DNA of 64,000 bases from Actinacidiphila cocklensis (GTDB lineage: Bacteria; Actinomycetota; Actinomycetes; Streptomycetales; Streptomycetaceae), in contig NZ_CAJSLV010000043.1 in assembly GCF_907177275.1 (NCBI RefSeq), positions 62,001 through 126,000 of the forward strand, read 5' to 3'. How positions within the stretch are numbered: the stretch's first letter is position 1; the number at the start of each line of letters is the position of its first letter. This document shows, piece after piece, positions 44,715 through 53,389 of the stretch. Position numbers and translations under genes: made by a program. A model generated the notes under the pieces. That model was not told the origin of the DNA. It worked only from the letters and a program-made list of their open reading frames with translations, and did not search any database.

Positions 44715-46472
44715 CTAACTCACGTCCAGATAGTCCAGGTTCGCGTCGCCGTTCGCTGTCGTAGCCGCGACCCGGACGGTGCTGGTCCCGGCCGGCAGCG
44801 ACACGGTCAGCCGGTTGTCGGCCCAGGTGTCCCAGGAGCCGGTGCCGGGGAAGGAGCGCCCGGCGGAGACCGTTGTACCGTTCACCGAGACATCGGCAGG
44901 ACGGTCCGTGGTGGTGCCGTTGGCATAACGGATGGCCAGGGTCGCGGTGCGCGCGGCGCCGGATGTCACCGTCCATTCCACGTAGGCCCCGGTGGTGTTC
45001 TCGGTGTTCACGAAACCGGTGCCGGAGTAGTTCTGGTGATTGGTGTCCACCGTGCCGCCAGCGGAAATGGCGGCATTCTCCGCCTCGTACCGCGTGGTGG
45101 TCGCCGAGGTCGGCGTGGCACGGATCAGCCGGGTTTCCCCCGGCCGGAGCGTGGCGCTGTAGGAGTTCGCGATCGTGCCCTTGTCGGACCCCGACCACAG
45201 GTCGGTGACCTGGGCGCTGCCGGAGAACCCGACCTGCGTCCAGTCCACACTCGCCGTGGAGCTGCCGGAGGTACCGGTGTTGAACAGCGCCACGACGTAT
45301 GAGCCGTCGGCCTCCTTCTTGCGCCACACCTGGTTGACGCCGCTGCTGACGACCCGTGCGGCAGCCGTCCCGTCCTGGTCGACGCCGATCAGCCGGTCAT
45401 TGGTGAGCATGGTCTTGTCGGTGGAGTCGAGCGCGGTCAGGTCGGTGCCCAGCAGCAGCGGCGAGCCCGCCATCGCCCAGAGGGTGAAAGCCGAGCGGCG
45501 CTGGTCGGCGGTGAGCCCGACCTGGTCGCCGTTGCCGATCTCCAGCGAGTCCAGGTCGTTCCAGCCGCCGGGCCCCGCGTACGGCTGCCAGCTCGCCGCC
45601 GTCGCGAACCGGCTGGACACGTGCGACCAGTCGGTCAGCGGGTAGCCGCTGCCGTTCGGCCCCGGGCCGCAGTAGCACTCCACATCACCCTGGGTTCGCC
45701 AGCTGTTGGCCAGCTTCTTCCAGGTCGTGGCCTCGGCGATCGGCAGGTTGTTGGACAGCGCGAAGGTGATCGGCCGTCCGGTCGCCCGCAGCGCGGCGTC
45801 CCACGCCTGGACGTCCGGGATGTCGGCGGAGCCGACGCCGTCGATCTTGAGGTAGTCAACCCCCCATGAAGCGAACTGCCTCGCCCAGGAGTTGACGAAG
45901 TCCTGGGATCCCGGCTTGCTGTAGTCGATGTAGTACATGTTCTTGCAGTTGTAGTTCTTCTCCGTCTTCGAGGTGTCGGCGATGTCCTGGGCGTGGTAGG
46001 ACGTGCCCTCGATCGGCGTGTTCTTCAGGACCGCGTTCTTGGCGATTCCCGGCGTCACGTAGAAACCGAACTTCAGCCCCTTGGCGTGGATGTAGTCCGC
46101 GAGCGCCTTGATGCCGTCGGGGAATCTCGTGGTGTCGACCGTCCAGCGGCCGTAGGAGTCCACAGCGAATCCGTTGGAGTCGCACTTCTGCCAGAAGTCG
46201 TCGAGGTTGACGTAGACGAAACCGTGGGTGTTCAGTCCGCTGCTGACCATCGCGTCGGCCTGGGCCTTGATCGCGGCCTCGGTCGGGGTGCGGCGGACGA
46301 AGCTCCAGCTGCTCCACCCCATGGCGGGTCGGATCGACTGGCCGTTGTCGGAGGCGTACGAGGCCGGAGCCCCGGCCGTCGTCGCCACGGTGAGCCCCGC
46401 CGCGGAGAGCGCGAGGACGCTCACGGAGCCCAGCAGCGCCCTGAGTCGTGCGGCCATGGCATGTGCGGTCAC
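44715..46472 (-). CDS. Secreted GH27 enzyme with CBM35
   Basis: 585 residues, last gene of the five-gene operon. GTG start overlaps the preceding stop (GTGA); an ATG at 46457 is an alternative. After a signal peptide the GH27 barrel (about 48-330) shows GWSSWSFVRRTPTEAAI, YVNLDDFWQKC, DYLKIDGVG near 208 (nucleophile Asp) and NSWRTQGDVE near 261 (acid/base Asp), plus GGWNDLDSLEIGNG. A beta-sandwich domain and a CBM35 (about 455-585) follow. GH27 contains alpha-galactosidases, beta-L-arabinopyranosidases and isomaltodextranases; the loop after GFYVTPG lacks the usual alpha-galactosidase Cys pattern, so the substrate is uncertain. Operon context points to pectin side chains. Confidence 0.87.
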   Translation of the reverse strand: MTAHAMAARLRALLGSVSVLALSAAGLTVATTAGAPASYASDNGQSIRPAMGWSSWSFVRRTPTEAAIKAQADAMVSSGLNTHGFVYVNLDDFWQKCDSNGFAVDSYGRWTVDTTRFPDGIKALADYIHAKGLKFGFYVTPGIAKNAVLKNTPIEGTSYHAQDIADTSKTEKNYNCKNMYYIDYSKPGSQDFVNSWARQFASWGVDYLKIDGVGSADIPDVQAWDAALRATGRPITFALSNNLPIAEATTWKKLANSWRTQGDVECYCGPGPNGSGYPLTDWSHVSSRFATAASWQPYAGPGGWNDLDSLEIGNGDQVGLTADQRRSAFTLWAMAGSPLLLGTDLTALDSTDKTMLTNDRLIGVDQDGTAAARVVSSGVNQVWRKKEADGSYVVALFNTGTSGSSTASVDWTQVGFSGSAQVTDLWSGSDKGTIANSYSATLRPGETRLIRATPTSATTTRYEAENAAISAGGTVDTNHQNYSGTGFVNTENTTGAYVEWTVTSGAARTATLAIRYANGTTTDRPADVSVNGTTVSAGRSFPGTGSWDTWADNRLTVSLPAGTSTVRVAATTANGDANLDYLDVS

Positions 46473-48643
46473 TGCGGCACCTCCAGGTAGTCCAGATTCG
46501 GGTCGCCGTTGACGGTGGCCGCCGCGACGCGGATGGTGTTGGCTCCCGCGTTCAACGGCACCGTGACCGTCGCGTCGGCCCAGGTGTCCCAGGAGCCGGT
46601 GCCACCGAAGGAATGCGCCGCGGCCACCGTCGTGCCGTTGACGATCACGTCGGCCGGCCGGTCGGCCGTCGTCCCGTTGGCGTAGCGGACGGTCACCGGT
46701 ACGCTCCTGGCCGCTGCCGCGTTCACCGTCCACTCCACGTACCCGCCGACTGCGTTGTCGGTGTTGACGAACCCGCTGCCGGAGTAGTTCAGATGGTTGG
46801 CGTCCACCGTGCTGCCGGCCGAGTACGCGGCGTCCTCCGCCTCGTAACGGGCCGGCGCCGCGCGCGTGGCGGCGGTGGCGTACGCCGCGCCGAGCCAGCT
46901 CTCGTCGAGCCGCAGCCGCTTGTAGCGGGTGGTGTCGGTGGAGGCGGCGTAGGTGGAGTCCACCTCCAGACGGACGTAGCGGGTGGACGCGGACGGCACG
47001 TCGATGAATGCCACTCCGCGACGGTCGGGCAGGGTGCCGGTCTTCACTGTGGTCCAACTGGAGCCGTCGCCGCTCTCCAGCACCTTGTACGCATTGATCC
47101 GCGCCGAGGTCTCGGTCGAGGACCGGGCGTAACTGACCGAGTCCTCCCGCTGGTTGAGGCCGATGTACTTGACGGTCTTCGCCGAACCGAGGTCGTAGGT
47201 CACGGTGACGGGGAGCGTCTTGTTGTTGTCCCAGTACGCCAGGTAGCTGCCGTCGGCCGCGGCGGAGGCGGCGTGGCCGCTCGCCGAGGCGCTCGCGGTC
47301 ACCGTGTACGAGGACGGCGGATAGATCCCGGTCCGGCCGTTGGTGACCACCGTGAAGACGGTGTCGTACGGGTCCCAGCTTCCGAGTCCGGTCAGGGTCA
47401 GCGTGCCGCCGGACTGGGTGAACGGTATGGCGGCCCCGGTGCGCAGGTTGGTCACCGAGGAGACCCGGTAGCCGTTGTCCCTGATCTTGAGGGTGCTGGT
47501 GGTGGGTGGCGTGACGACGTGGATGTACTGCAGGTCGGGGTCGGTCTTGCTGATGGTGGTGACCCCGTGGGCGCCGTCGTTCCAGAAGCCGGGCTTGAGG
47601 CCGCCGTACATGTAGCCGCCGCCCTCCGTGTCGTGGATCGAGGGCCAGATCTGGCTGAGATAGGTGTTGGCGAAGTTGTTGAACACCTCCTGGTTCGCGG
47701 GGAACTTGCCGCTCACCTGGGCGGTCTCGGCCATCAGGGCCTTGACCGAGGAGCCGGCGTTGGTGATCAGCCGGCCGAGGGTGAGTAGTTTGTCGACCGT
47801 GGGATCAGTGCCGTCGTACCACCACGCGCCGGTGGAGGGCAGTTTGAAGTCGGCCTCGGTGAGGCGCGGCTGAGCGGTGTAGAGGGCCTGCGGATAGTCG
47901 TAGGACGGCGTCATGCCCGTCTTCTGCTCATTGCTAATCATGTCCATGATCAGCGTGTCTTCGTTGTTGTTGCTGATCGTGTAGTTCGGGCGCTGCTGGT
48001 AGATCTGCTGGTAGAGGTTGTGGTCGAGCCAGTACTGGTTGTCGTTGTCGATCCAGAAGCCGCCCAGGTTCGGGTAGCGGTTCATGACCTCGAAGAAGTT
48101 GTCGTAGGAGAACTCCCCGAAGCCGTCGCGGGTGGTGAGGTCCACGCTGTGGCCCGCGTAGGAGGAGAAGGCGGCCGAGTCCAGCCACTCGTGGCCGCCG
48201 TCGTCGTGCCACTGCGGGTCGTCCGTCATGTAGAGGATGACCTTGAGTCCCTTGGCGGACGCGGCGTTGATCAGCTCGCCGAGGAAGTCGCGCTGGGTGT
48301 GGCAACTGCCGGGGATCGCCGACGGCCACGGGCGGGCGTATCCGAGGCGGCTGTGGAAGGTGGCCAGCACCAGGTACTGGACGTGCAGCTTCTGCGCCTC
48401 GGTCACCCAGTAGTCCGGGGTCCAGCCGCCGTTGGTGACGTCGGTCTCCCACTGGGAGCAGCTGGTGTGCTGCGGGGAGGTGCGCTCGCCCCAGTGCAGG
48501 AACAGGCCGCCGGTGGAGGCGCGCAGGAAGTCCTGCCGGGGGTTGGTGAGATCGGCCCGCGCGGCCGGGCCGGGCAGCAGCAGCGCCGAGCCGAGGAGCA
48601 TCGACAGCACGGCGAGCCAGCGCGCGAGCACTCTGCGGCTCAT
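46469..48643 (-). CDS. Secreted GH29-like alpha-L-fucosidase with F5/8C and CBM35 modules
   Basis: 724 residues, fourth gene of the operon, ATG 48643 overlapping the previous stop (ATGA). Signal peptide to about 30. The catalytic barrel (about 35-340) has GGLFLHWGERTSPQHTSCSQ, a His-Trp-Gly pattern typical of GH29, and YPNLGGFWIDNDN near 197 where the nucleophile Asp of GH29 is expected. A beta-sandwich domain, an F5/8 type C (CBM32-like) module at about 420-575 (TVKYIGLNQREDS) and a CBM35 at about 595-724 follow. GH29 removes alpha-L-fucose, present in rhamnogalacturonan II and xyloglucan. Divergent catalytic features make the family call good but not certain. Confidence 0.78.
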   Translation of the reverse strand: MSRRVLARWLAVLSMLLGSALLLPGPAARADLTNPRQDFLRASTGGLFLHWGERTSPQHTSCSQWETDVTNGGWTPDYWVTEAQKLHVQYLVLATFHSRLGYARPWPSAIPGSCHTQRDFLGELINAASAKGLKVILYMTDDPQWHDDGGHEWLDSAAFSSYAGHSVDLTTRDGFGEFSYDNFFEVMNRYPNLGGFWIDNDNQYWLDHNLYQQIYQQRPNYTISNNNEDTLIMDMISNEQKTGMTPSYDYPQALYTAQPRLTEADFKLPSTGAWWYDGTDPTVDKLLTLGRLITNAGSSVKALMAETAQVSGKFPANQEVFNNFANTYLSQIWPSIHDTEGGGYMYGGLKPGFWNDGAHGVTTISKTDPDLQYIHVVTPPTTSTLKIRDNGYRVSSVTNLRTGAAIPFTQSGGTLTLTGLGSWDPYDTVFTVVTNGRTGIYPPSSYTVTASASASGHAASAAADGSYLAYWDNNKTLPVTVTYDLGSAKTVKYIGLNQREDSVSYARSSTETSARINAYKVLESGDGSSWTTVKTGTLPDRRGVAFIDVPSASTRYVRLEVDSTYAASTDTTRYKRLRLDESWLGAAYATAATRAAPARYEAEDAAYSAGSTVDANHLNYSGSGFVNTDNAVGGYVEWTVNAAAARSVPVTVRYANGTTADRPADVIVNGTTVAAAHSFGGTGSWDTWADATVTVPLNAGANTIRVAAATVNGDPNLDYLEVPQ

Positions 48644-50562
48644 GCGGGACCGTCCAGGTAGTCGAGGTTGGCGTCGCCGTTCGCGGTGGTCGCGGCCACG
48701 CGGATGGTGTTGGCACCGGCCTGCAACGGCACCGTGAGGGTCGCGTCGGCCCAGGCGTCCCACGAACCGGTGCCGGCGAAGGAATGCGCCGCCGCCACTG
48801 TCGTACCGTTGACGATCACGTCTGCCGGCCGGTCGGTCGTGGTGCCGTTGGCGTACCGGAGGGTGACGGGGTACGACCCGGCGGCCGCCGAGTTCACCGT
48901 GAACTCCACGTACGCACCCGCGGCGTTGTCGGTGTTGACGAACCCGCTGCCTGAGTAGTTCAGATGGTTGGCGTCCACCGTGCTGCCGGCCGAGTACGCG
49001 GCGTCCTCCGCCTCGTAGCGGGTCGAGGGCGTCGGGCAGTGCTGGGTGGAGCTGCTGGAGTTGACACGGGGCGCCGAACCCGTGGTGGTAACGCTGCCGG
49101 TCACACAGTAGCCGGTCACGCTTTGGAAGCCGAGGTCGTAGGCGCTCGCACTGCCGCGCTGCACCGTGAAGTGGTCGAAGACGAGGTCGGAGCCGGTGTT
49201 GGCGATGACGGCCGGACGGTCGTCGTTGGAGGCGAACTTCACCCCGGAACCGCTGAACCGGAGATTGTCCGCGTTGTGGATGTACCACCCGTACGCGGGC
49301 CGGGTGCCGATGCTGCTGGGGTTGTAGTCGGTGGCGTTGTTACTCGGCACGGAGGTGGAGATCGCGGAACTGCCTCCGGGGACGGTTATGTTGACGTTGG
49401 TGAACGTCTCGTCCGTGATGTGGTTGCCGCCGGACTCGCCCCAGATGGTCGGGGTGAACGACGGGGACACACCGGTCGCGGAGATGTTGTCGTAGGTGAT
49501 GCCACTGATGTGGCCCGTTCCGGGGCTGTTGCCGCAGCGCTTTCTCGTCCCGATCTTCTGCATGATCGGCGAGTGCACGCCGGTCATGGTGATGTCCCGG
49601 TAGTGGACGTCGGAGATGTTCGCGCCGTCCATCGTCACCATGCCCAGGCCCGACTTGGAGGCGCCGGTGATGGTGATTCCCTGGAACTGGTAGTCGGTGA
49701 AGTCGCCGCAGGTCTCCGAGCCGAACATCAGCGCGTTGCAGCACTGGGCGGACAGTGTCGAACCGGTCACCGTGACGTGGCCGTTGGGCAGCTTGGCGCC
49801 CAGCGCATAGTCGCTCTTGAAGACCAGCGCGTCGTCGTTCGCCGCGATATGTGCGTTGGTGATGGTGGCGTTGGTGGTGCTGATGACGTTCCAGCCGTCG
49901 CGGTCGCTCGCCGTGTCGATGGTCAGGTGGTCCGAGGTGACGTGGTCGCAGCCGTTGATCAGGGCGCCGAAGTGGCCGCCTCGGCGCAGGGTGATCCCGC
50001 TGAGGGTCAGGTTCTTGCAGTGTGTCAGCGAGATGATCTTGTCGGCCTGGCCGGAGCCGGGGTTGCCGGTGATCAGGTTGCCGGCGCCGTCGATCGTGCC
50101 GGAGCCGGTGAAGCCGATGTTGGTCAGGCCGTCGCCGTAGATCATGGCGTCGTGGAAGTGGCTGTGGCCGTAGTCCTGGTAGGCGTCGTACGGGTTCGGT
50201 TCGGCCGCGTCGTAGGTGTCGGCGCTGGAGCCGAGGACGGTGGACCCGGCGTCGAGCTGGAGGGTCACATTGCTCTTCATGTGGATGGTGTGCTTGGACT
50301 TGTAGTTCCCCGAGGGGAACTCCACGATTCCGCCGCCGGCCGAGTTGGCGGCGGTGATGGCCTTGTTGACCGCCGGGCTGTCGTCGGTCGAGCCGTCGCC
50401 GGTAGCTCCGTAGCTCCTCACGTCGAAGACGGAGACGGCCGGAGTGACCGTCGTCCGCGCGGACGGCGCAGCGGCGGACGGCGCAGCGTGGGCGGACGAC
50501 GACCAGAAGAGGCCGATCACCACCGCCACGACCAAGCCCAGGAGCGTACAGGTTCTCTTCAT
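48640..50562 (-). CDS. Secreted GH28 polygalacturonase-family enzyme with CBM35
   Basis: 640 residues, third gene of the operon. Signal peptide to about residue 26. Right-handed beta-helix (about 40-490) beginning FDVRSYGATGDGSTDDSPAV, the usual GH28 opening. Catalytic region: DTASDRDGWNV, where canonical NTDG is replaced by DRDG, and IAANDDALVFKSDY near 242 supplying the Asp pair. The second His motif reads LMFGSETCGD, as in rhamnogalacturonan-acting members. A CBM35 (about 510-640) closes it. ATG 50562 follows GAGGGG seven bases after the upstream stop. Likely cleaves galacturonan or rhamnogalacturonan backbone. Confidence 0.83.
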   Translation of the reverse strand: MKRTCTLLGLVVAVVIGLFWSSSAHAAPSAAAPSARTTVTPAVSVFDVRSYGATGDGSTDDSPAVNKAITAANSAGGGIVEFPSGNYKSKHTIHMKSNVTLQLDAGSTVLGSSADTYDAAEPNPYDAYQDYGHSHFHDAMIYGDGLTNIGFTGSGTIDGAGNLITGNPGSGQADKIISLTHCKNLTLSGITLRRGGHFGALINGCDHVTSDHLTIDTASDRDGWNVISTTNATITNAHIAANDDALVFKSDYALGAKLPNGHVTVTGSTLSAQCCNALMFGSETCGDFTDYQFQGITITGASKSGLGMVTMDGANISDVHYRDITMTGVHSPIMQKIGTRKRCGNSPGTGHISGITYDNISATGVSPSFTPTIWGESGGNHITDETFTNVNITVPGGSSAISTSVPSNNATDYNPSSIGTRPAYGWYIHNADNLRFSGSGVKFASNDDRPAVIANTGSDLVFDHFTVQRGSASAYDLGFQSVTGYCVTGSVTTTGSAPRVNSSSSTQHCPTPSTRYEAEDAAYSAGSTVDANHLNYSGSGFVNTDNAAGAYVEFTVNSAAAGSYPVTLRYANGTTTDRPADVIVNGTTVAAAHSFAGTGSWDAWADATLTVPLQAGANTIRVAATTANGDANLDYLDGPA

Positions 50563-50569
50563 AGGCCCC

Positions 50570-51826
50570 TCACCTCACCGTGATCTTGTCGACGTTGGGG
50601 CCTCCGGACGAAGTGGTCGCGGTGGCCCGGACGGTGTTCGTGCCGGACTTGAGCGGGACGGACAGCGAGCTGGTCGCCCAGGTGTCCCAGGAGCCGGTGG
50701 GGTCGAACGCCCGACCGGCGGAGACGACCGTTCCGTTGACGGCGATGTCCATCGGACGGTTGGCCGCGGTGCCGTTGGCGTAGCGAAGGTCGAGCGTGGC
50801 AGTGGCCGCGGCGTTCGAGTTGAACGTCCACTCCACGTAACCGCCCGTGACGTTGTCGTAGTTGACGAACCCGGAGCCGGAGTAACCGGTGTGGTCCGAG
50901 GCGAACACGCCCTGCGAAACCCGGGCGTCCTCAGCCTGGTGGTCGGCCGAGGCGGCGCTCACCAGTTGGTAGCCGCGCATGTCGGTGATCAGCAGGTAGC
51001 AGTCCTCCAGCGACCCGGAGGTGTCGCCGAGCGAGCGGTAGATCCCGTACTTCGGGCGCACCCGGTCGGCGAGGTAGGTGTCGATGCCGGATTTGGACAC
51101 GTCGATCAGCTGCCTGCCGTCACTGCCCCGCAGGATCCACCGCAGCGAGCCGCTGGTGCCGTCCCCGACCTTGATCTGGAAGTCGACGTGGGTCCAGTCG
51201 TCGTGCAGCGGGTCCAGGCTGGTGCGACCGATGAGCAGGCCGGAGGTGGCCAGTTGCAGCTCGATCGTCTGCGCGCCGTTCACCCGCCGCAGCGACTGGA
51301 CGACGATCGGCGAGGTGCCGGCACCCGGCTCCTTCATCTGCATGATGTGCGTGAAGGTGGAGGTCGCCTTCAGCGAGCTGGGGATGTAGAGCAAGTACGT
51401 GACCCGCCAGGTCTGGCCCGGCAGCCACTGCAGATAGTCGCCGCCGGCCGGGCTGCGCATCCCGGTGACCTCCTGGCGCTGCCGGTCGGTCATGGTGTCC
51501 CGGTCGACCATGTGCATGTTCCAGCGGTAGTTGTCCCCCTCGGGGTAGATGTGGGGCTGTCCGGCCGGGTGGGAGTCGGCCCGGTCGTCCTCGACCGTCT
51601 CGAAGGCGGCGAGGCCGTCGGTGCTCGCCGATGGCGACCAGCGTTGCTGCCAGGTGGACAGGGACAGTGCGGCGGTGGCCGGCGGGCCGGCGATGGCCGT
51701 GCTCGGGGGCGGCGATGCGGCGGCCCGGTCGCCTGCCGCGGCGCCGGGCAGGGTTGCCGCCAGGACCCCGCCGAGGCTCGCGCCGAGTACGCCGCGCCGG
51801 GACGGGCGGCCAGAGGTGTCGGTCAC
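50570..51826 (-). CDS. Tat-exported polysaccharide lyase-like protein with CBM35
   Basis: 418 residues, second gene of the operon, GTG start overlapping the previous stop (GTGA). N-terminus has a twin-arginine signal (SRRGVLGASLGGVLAAT). Residues ~55-285 are a jelly-roll domain of the polysaccharide lyase PF14099/heparin-lyase-I type: WNMHMVDRDTMT, MRSPAGGDYLQWLPGQTWRV, TFTHIMQMKEPG and RPKYGIYRSLGD. A C-terminal CBM35 (about 292-418) starts DHQAEDARVSQGVFASDH. The substrate is unknown; the GH105 and GH28 neighbours argue for a uronic-acid polymer such as rhamnogalacturonan. It is the only clear Tat substrate of the operon. Confidence 0.72.
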   Translation of the reverse strand: MTDTSGRPSRRGVLGASLGGVLAATLPGAAAGDRAAASPPPSTAIAGPPATAALSLSTWQQRWSPSASTDGLAAFETVEDDRADSHPAGQPHIYPEGDNYRWNMHMVDRDTMTDRQRQEVTGMRSPAGGDYLQWLPGQTWRVTYLLYIPSSLKATSTFTHIMQMKEPGAGTSPIVVQSLRRVNGAQTIELQLATSGLLIGRTSLDPLHDDWTHVDFQIKVGDGTSGSLRWILRGSDGRQLIDVSKSGIDTYLADRVRPKYGIYRSLGDTSGSLEDCYLLITDMRGYQLVSAASADHQAEDARVSQGVFASDHTGYSGSGFVNYDNVTGGYVEWTFNSNAAATATLDLRYANGTAANRPMDIAVNGTVVSAGRAFDPTGSWDTWATSSLSVPLKSGTNTVRATATTSSGGPNVDKITVR

Positions 51827-53067
51827 GGCGTGGTCACCGTCCCCCGGAGCTGCTCGTTCATGATCAGGAAGGCGCCCAGGCCGTGGAAGTCGTTGGTGGC
51901 CTTCGTACGGGCGACGTAGTACGCGTAGTCGCCGACGTTGGTGCCGACCGAGATCGTCGTCAGGTTGGTCCGGCCGTCGCTGCCCAGCGACAGCCGGGCC
52001 AGCACACCCTGGTAGCCCTTGGCCGCGACGGCCGCGTAGTGCGAGTCGAGGTAGCCCTGCTGGGCACCGCGCGAGAGGGCGTAGGTGAACATGCTGGAGC
52101 AGGAGGTCTCGGTCCAGTCGTCGGACCGCGAGCCCTTGTCGATCACCTGGAACCAGCGCCCCGTCGCCGGGTCCTGGTACTGCTCCAGGCCGGCCGCGAG
52201 GTTCTGGAAGATCGTCAGCAGCTGGGCACGGCCGGGCTGCGTCGCCGGCGTCCCGTCCAGGACGTTGACCGCCGCCATCGAGTACCAACCGACGGCACGG
52301 CACCAGTACTCGGGCGACAGGCCGGTGGCAGGATCCGACCAGGTCGCCGTCTTCGACTCGTCGTAGGCGTGCTTGAGGATGCCGTTCGGCTGCTGCAGGT
52401 GGCTGCCGTAGACGTCGAGTTGCTTGACCGCCTCAGCCCGTGTGTAGGTCTCGTCGCCGAACTCCTGGCCGTACTCGATCAGGAAGGGATTCACCATGTA
52501 CGTGCCGTCGGCCCACAGCTGGTGGGCGCGGCTGCTCGTGTCGGCGTGCCAGAAGCCGCCGTCGGTCGTGCGGGGGTAGGTGTCGAGCCGGGTGCGGATC
52601 TTCCGGGCCGCGACGGCGTACTTCTCCTGCCCGGTCTCGTGGTGCAGGATCACCAGCAGCCGCCCGGCCTGCATGCTGTCGAGGCTGTTGAAGCTCTGGT
52701 TGATGGAACCGTCGCTGCTGACGAACCGGTCGACGTAACTCTTGATGTACGTCAGGTACTTGCTGTTGTGGGTGCGCAGGTAGACCTGGTATTGGCCGAA
52801 GAGGTAGAGGCCCACCGGGTAGGACCAGCCGCCAATGGCGCTGGGGCTGTAGCGGGCCATCGTGGAGTTGACCATTGCCGCCGACCAGTCGGTGGTGCCG
52901 GCGGCTGCGGGGCGGGCGTCGCGTCCCGGGGCGGTGGCGGTGGCGGTCGCCCGACTCGGCGCGGCGAGGGCCAGGCAGGACAGGGCCGCCGCCAGCAGCC
53001 CGACGACCGCGCGCCGCATCATGTGCGCTCTCGTTCGATGGCCCCTTAAGGGGCGGACGTGGATCAT
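51823..53067 (-). CDS. Secreted GH105 unsaturated rhamnogalacturonyl hydrolase
   Basis: 414 residues, first gene of the five-gene operon. GGAGGAAAT immediately before ATG 53067 fixes the start. Signal peptide after a basic N-terminus. The (alpha/alpha)6 barrel has DSMQAGRLLVILHHETGQEK, TDGGFWHAD, HQLWADGTYMVNPFLIEYGQ near 187 with the catalytic Asp, and WCRAVGWYSMAAVNVLD. GH105 enzymes hydrate the 4,5-unsaturated uronic acid end left by polysaccharide lyases on rhamnogalacturonan oligomers. Unusually it appears to be secreted, while many characterised GH105 are cytosolic. A palindromic operator (53138) and LacI-type boxes (53288) lie upstream. Confidence 0.88.
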   Translation of the reverse strand: MIHVRPLRGHRTRAHMMRRAVVGLLAAALSCLALAAPSRATATATAPGRDARPAAAGTTDWSAAMVNSTMARYSPSAIGGWSYPVGLYLFGQYQVYLRTHNSKYLTYIKSYVDRFVSSDGSINQSFNSLDSMQAGRLLVILHHETGQEKYAVAARKIRTRLDTYPRTTDGGFWHADTSSRAHQLWADGTYMVNPFLIEYGQEFGDETYTRAEAVKQLDVYGSHLQQPNGILKHAYDESKTATWSDPATGLSPEYWCRAVGWYSMAAVNVLDGTPATQPGRAQLLTIFQNLAAGLEQYQDPATGRWFQVIDKGSRSDDWTETSCSSMFTYALSRGAQQGYLDSHYAAVAAKGYQGVLARLSLGSDGRTNLTTISVGTNVGDYAYYVARTKATNDFHGLGAFLIMNEQLRGTVTTP

Positions 53068-53137
53068 ATTTCCTCCTCGTCTGATGTGGGGTCAGTGTTG
53101 CTGGAGGTGCGAGAAACATTGGATCTGTCGGAGGACT

Positions 53138-53156
53138 GTAATGAAAGTTTCCTAAC
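53138..53156. promoter_or_regulatory. 19-bp palindromic operator heading the GH105 operon
   Basis: GTAATGAAAGTTTCCTAAC; right arm perfect, left arm with two mismatches to the ideal form. It lies 71 bases upstream of the GH105 start. Confidence 0.75.
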
Positions 53157-53287
53157 TGTCAATGGGCCGGGTGCGGGTTTGCCTGCCAGGAGGTAAAGAA
53201 GTTCACGGTGCGACGCCAAAGCAGGATCGGGCATACATCGGAGGTGTTGGGGAGGCGCCGGGAAGCGTCCGCCACTCGGACGAGCTT

Positions 53288-53315
53288 CCGTGAGCGCTCA
53301 CGGTAGCGCTCACGG
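53288..53315. promoter_or_regulatory. LacI-type operators upstream of the GH105 operon
   Basis: CCGTGAGCGCTCACGG is a perfect 16-base palindrome followed at once by GTAGCGCTCACGG, a second half-matching box. The core CGTGAGCGCTC is the same as near lacI at 39437. They lie about 220 bases before the GH105 start. Confidence 0.65.
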
Positions 53316-53389
53316 AAGGGTCCGGCCAGACTTCTGACGCATGACTCTTGGGCACTCCTGCGCACCGTGCGCACCACTGCGCACCTGTT

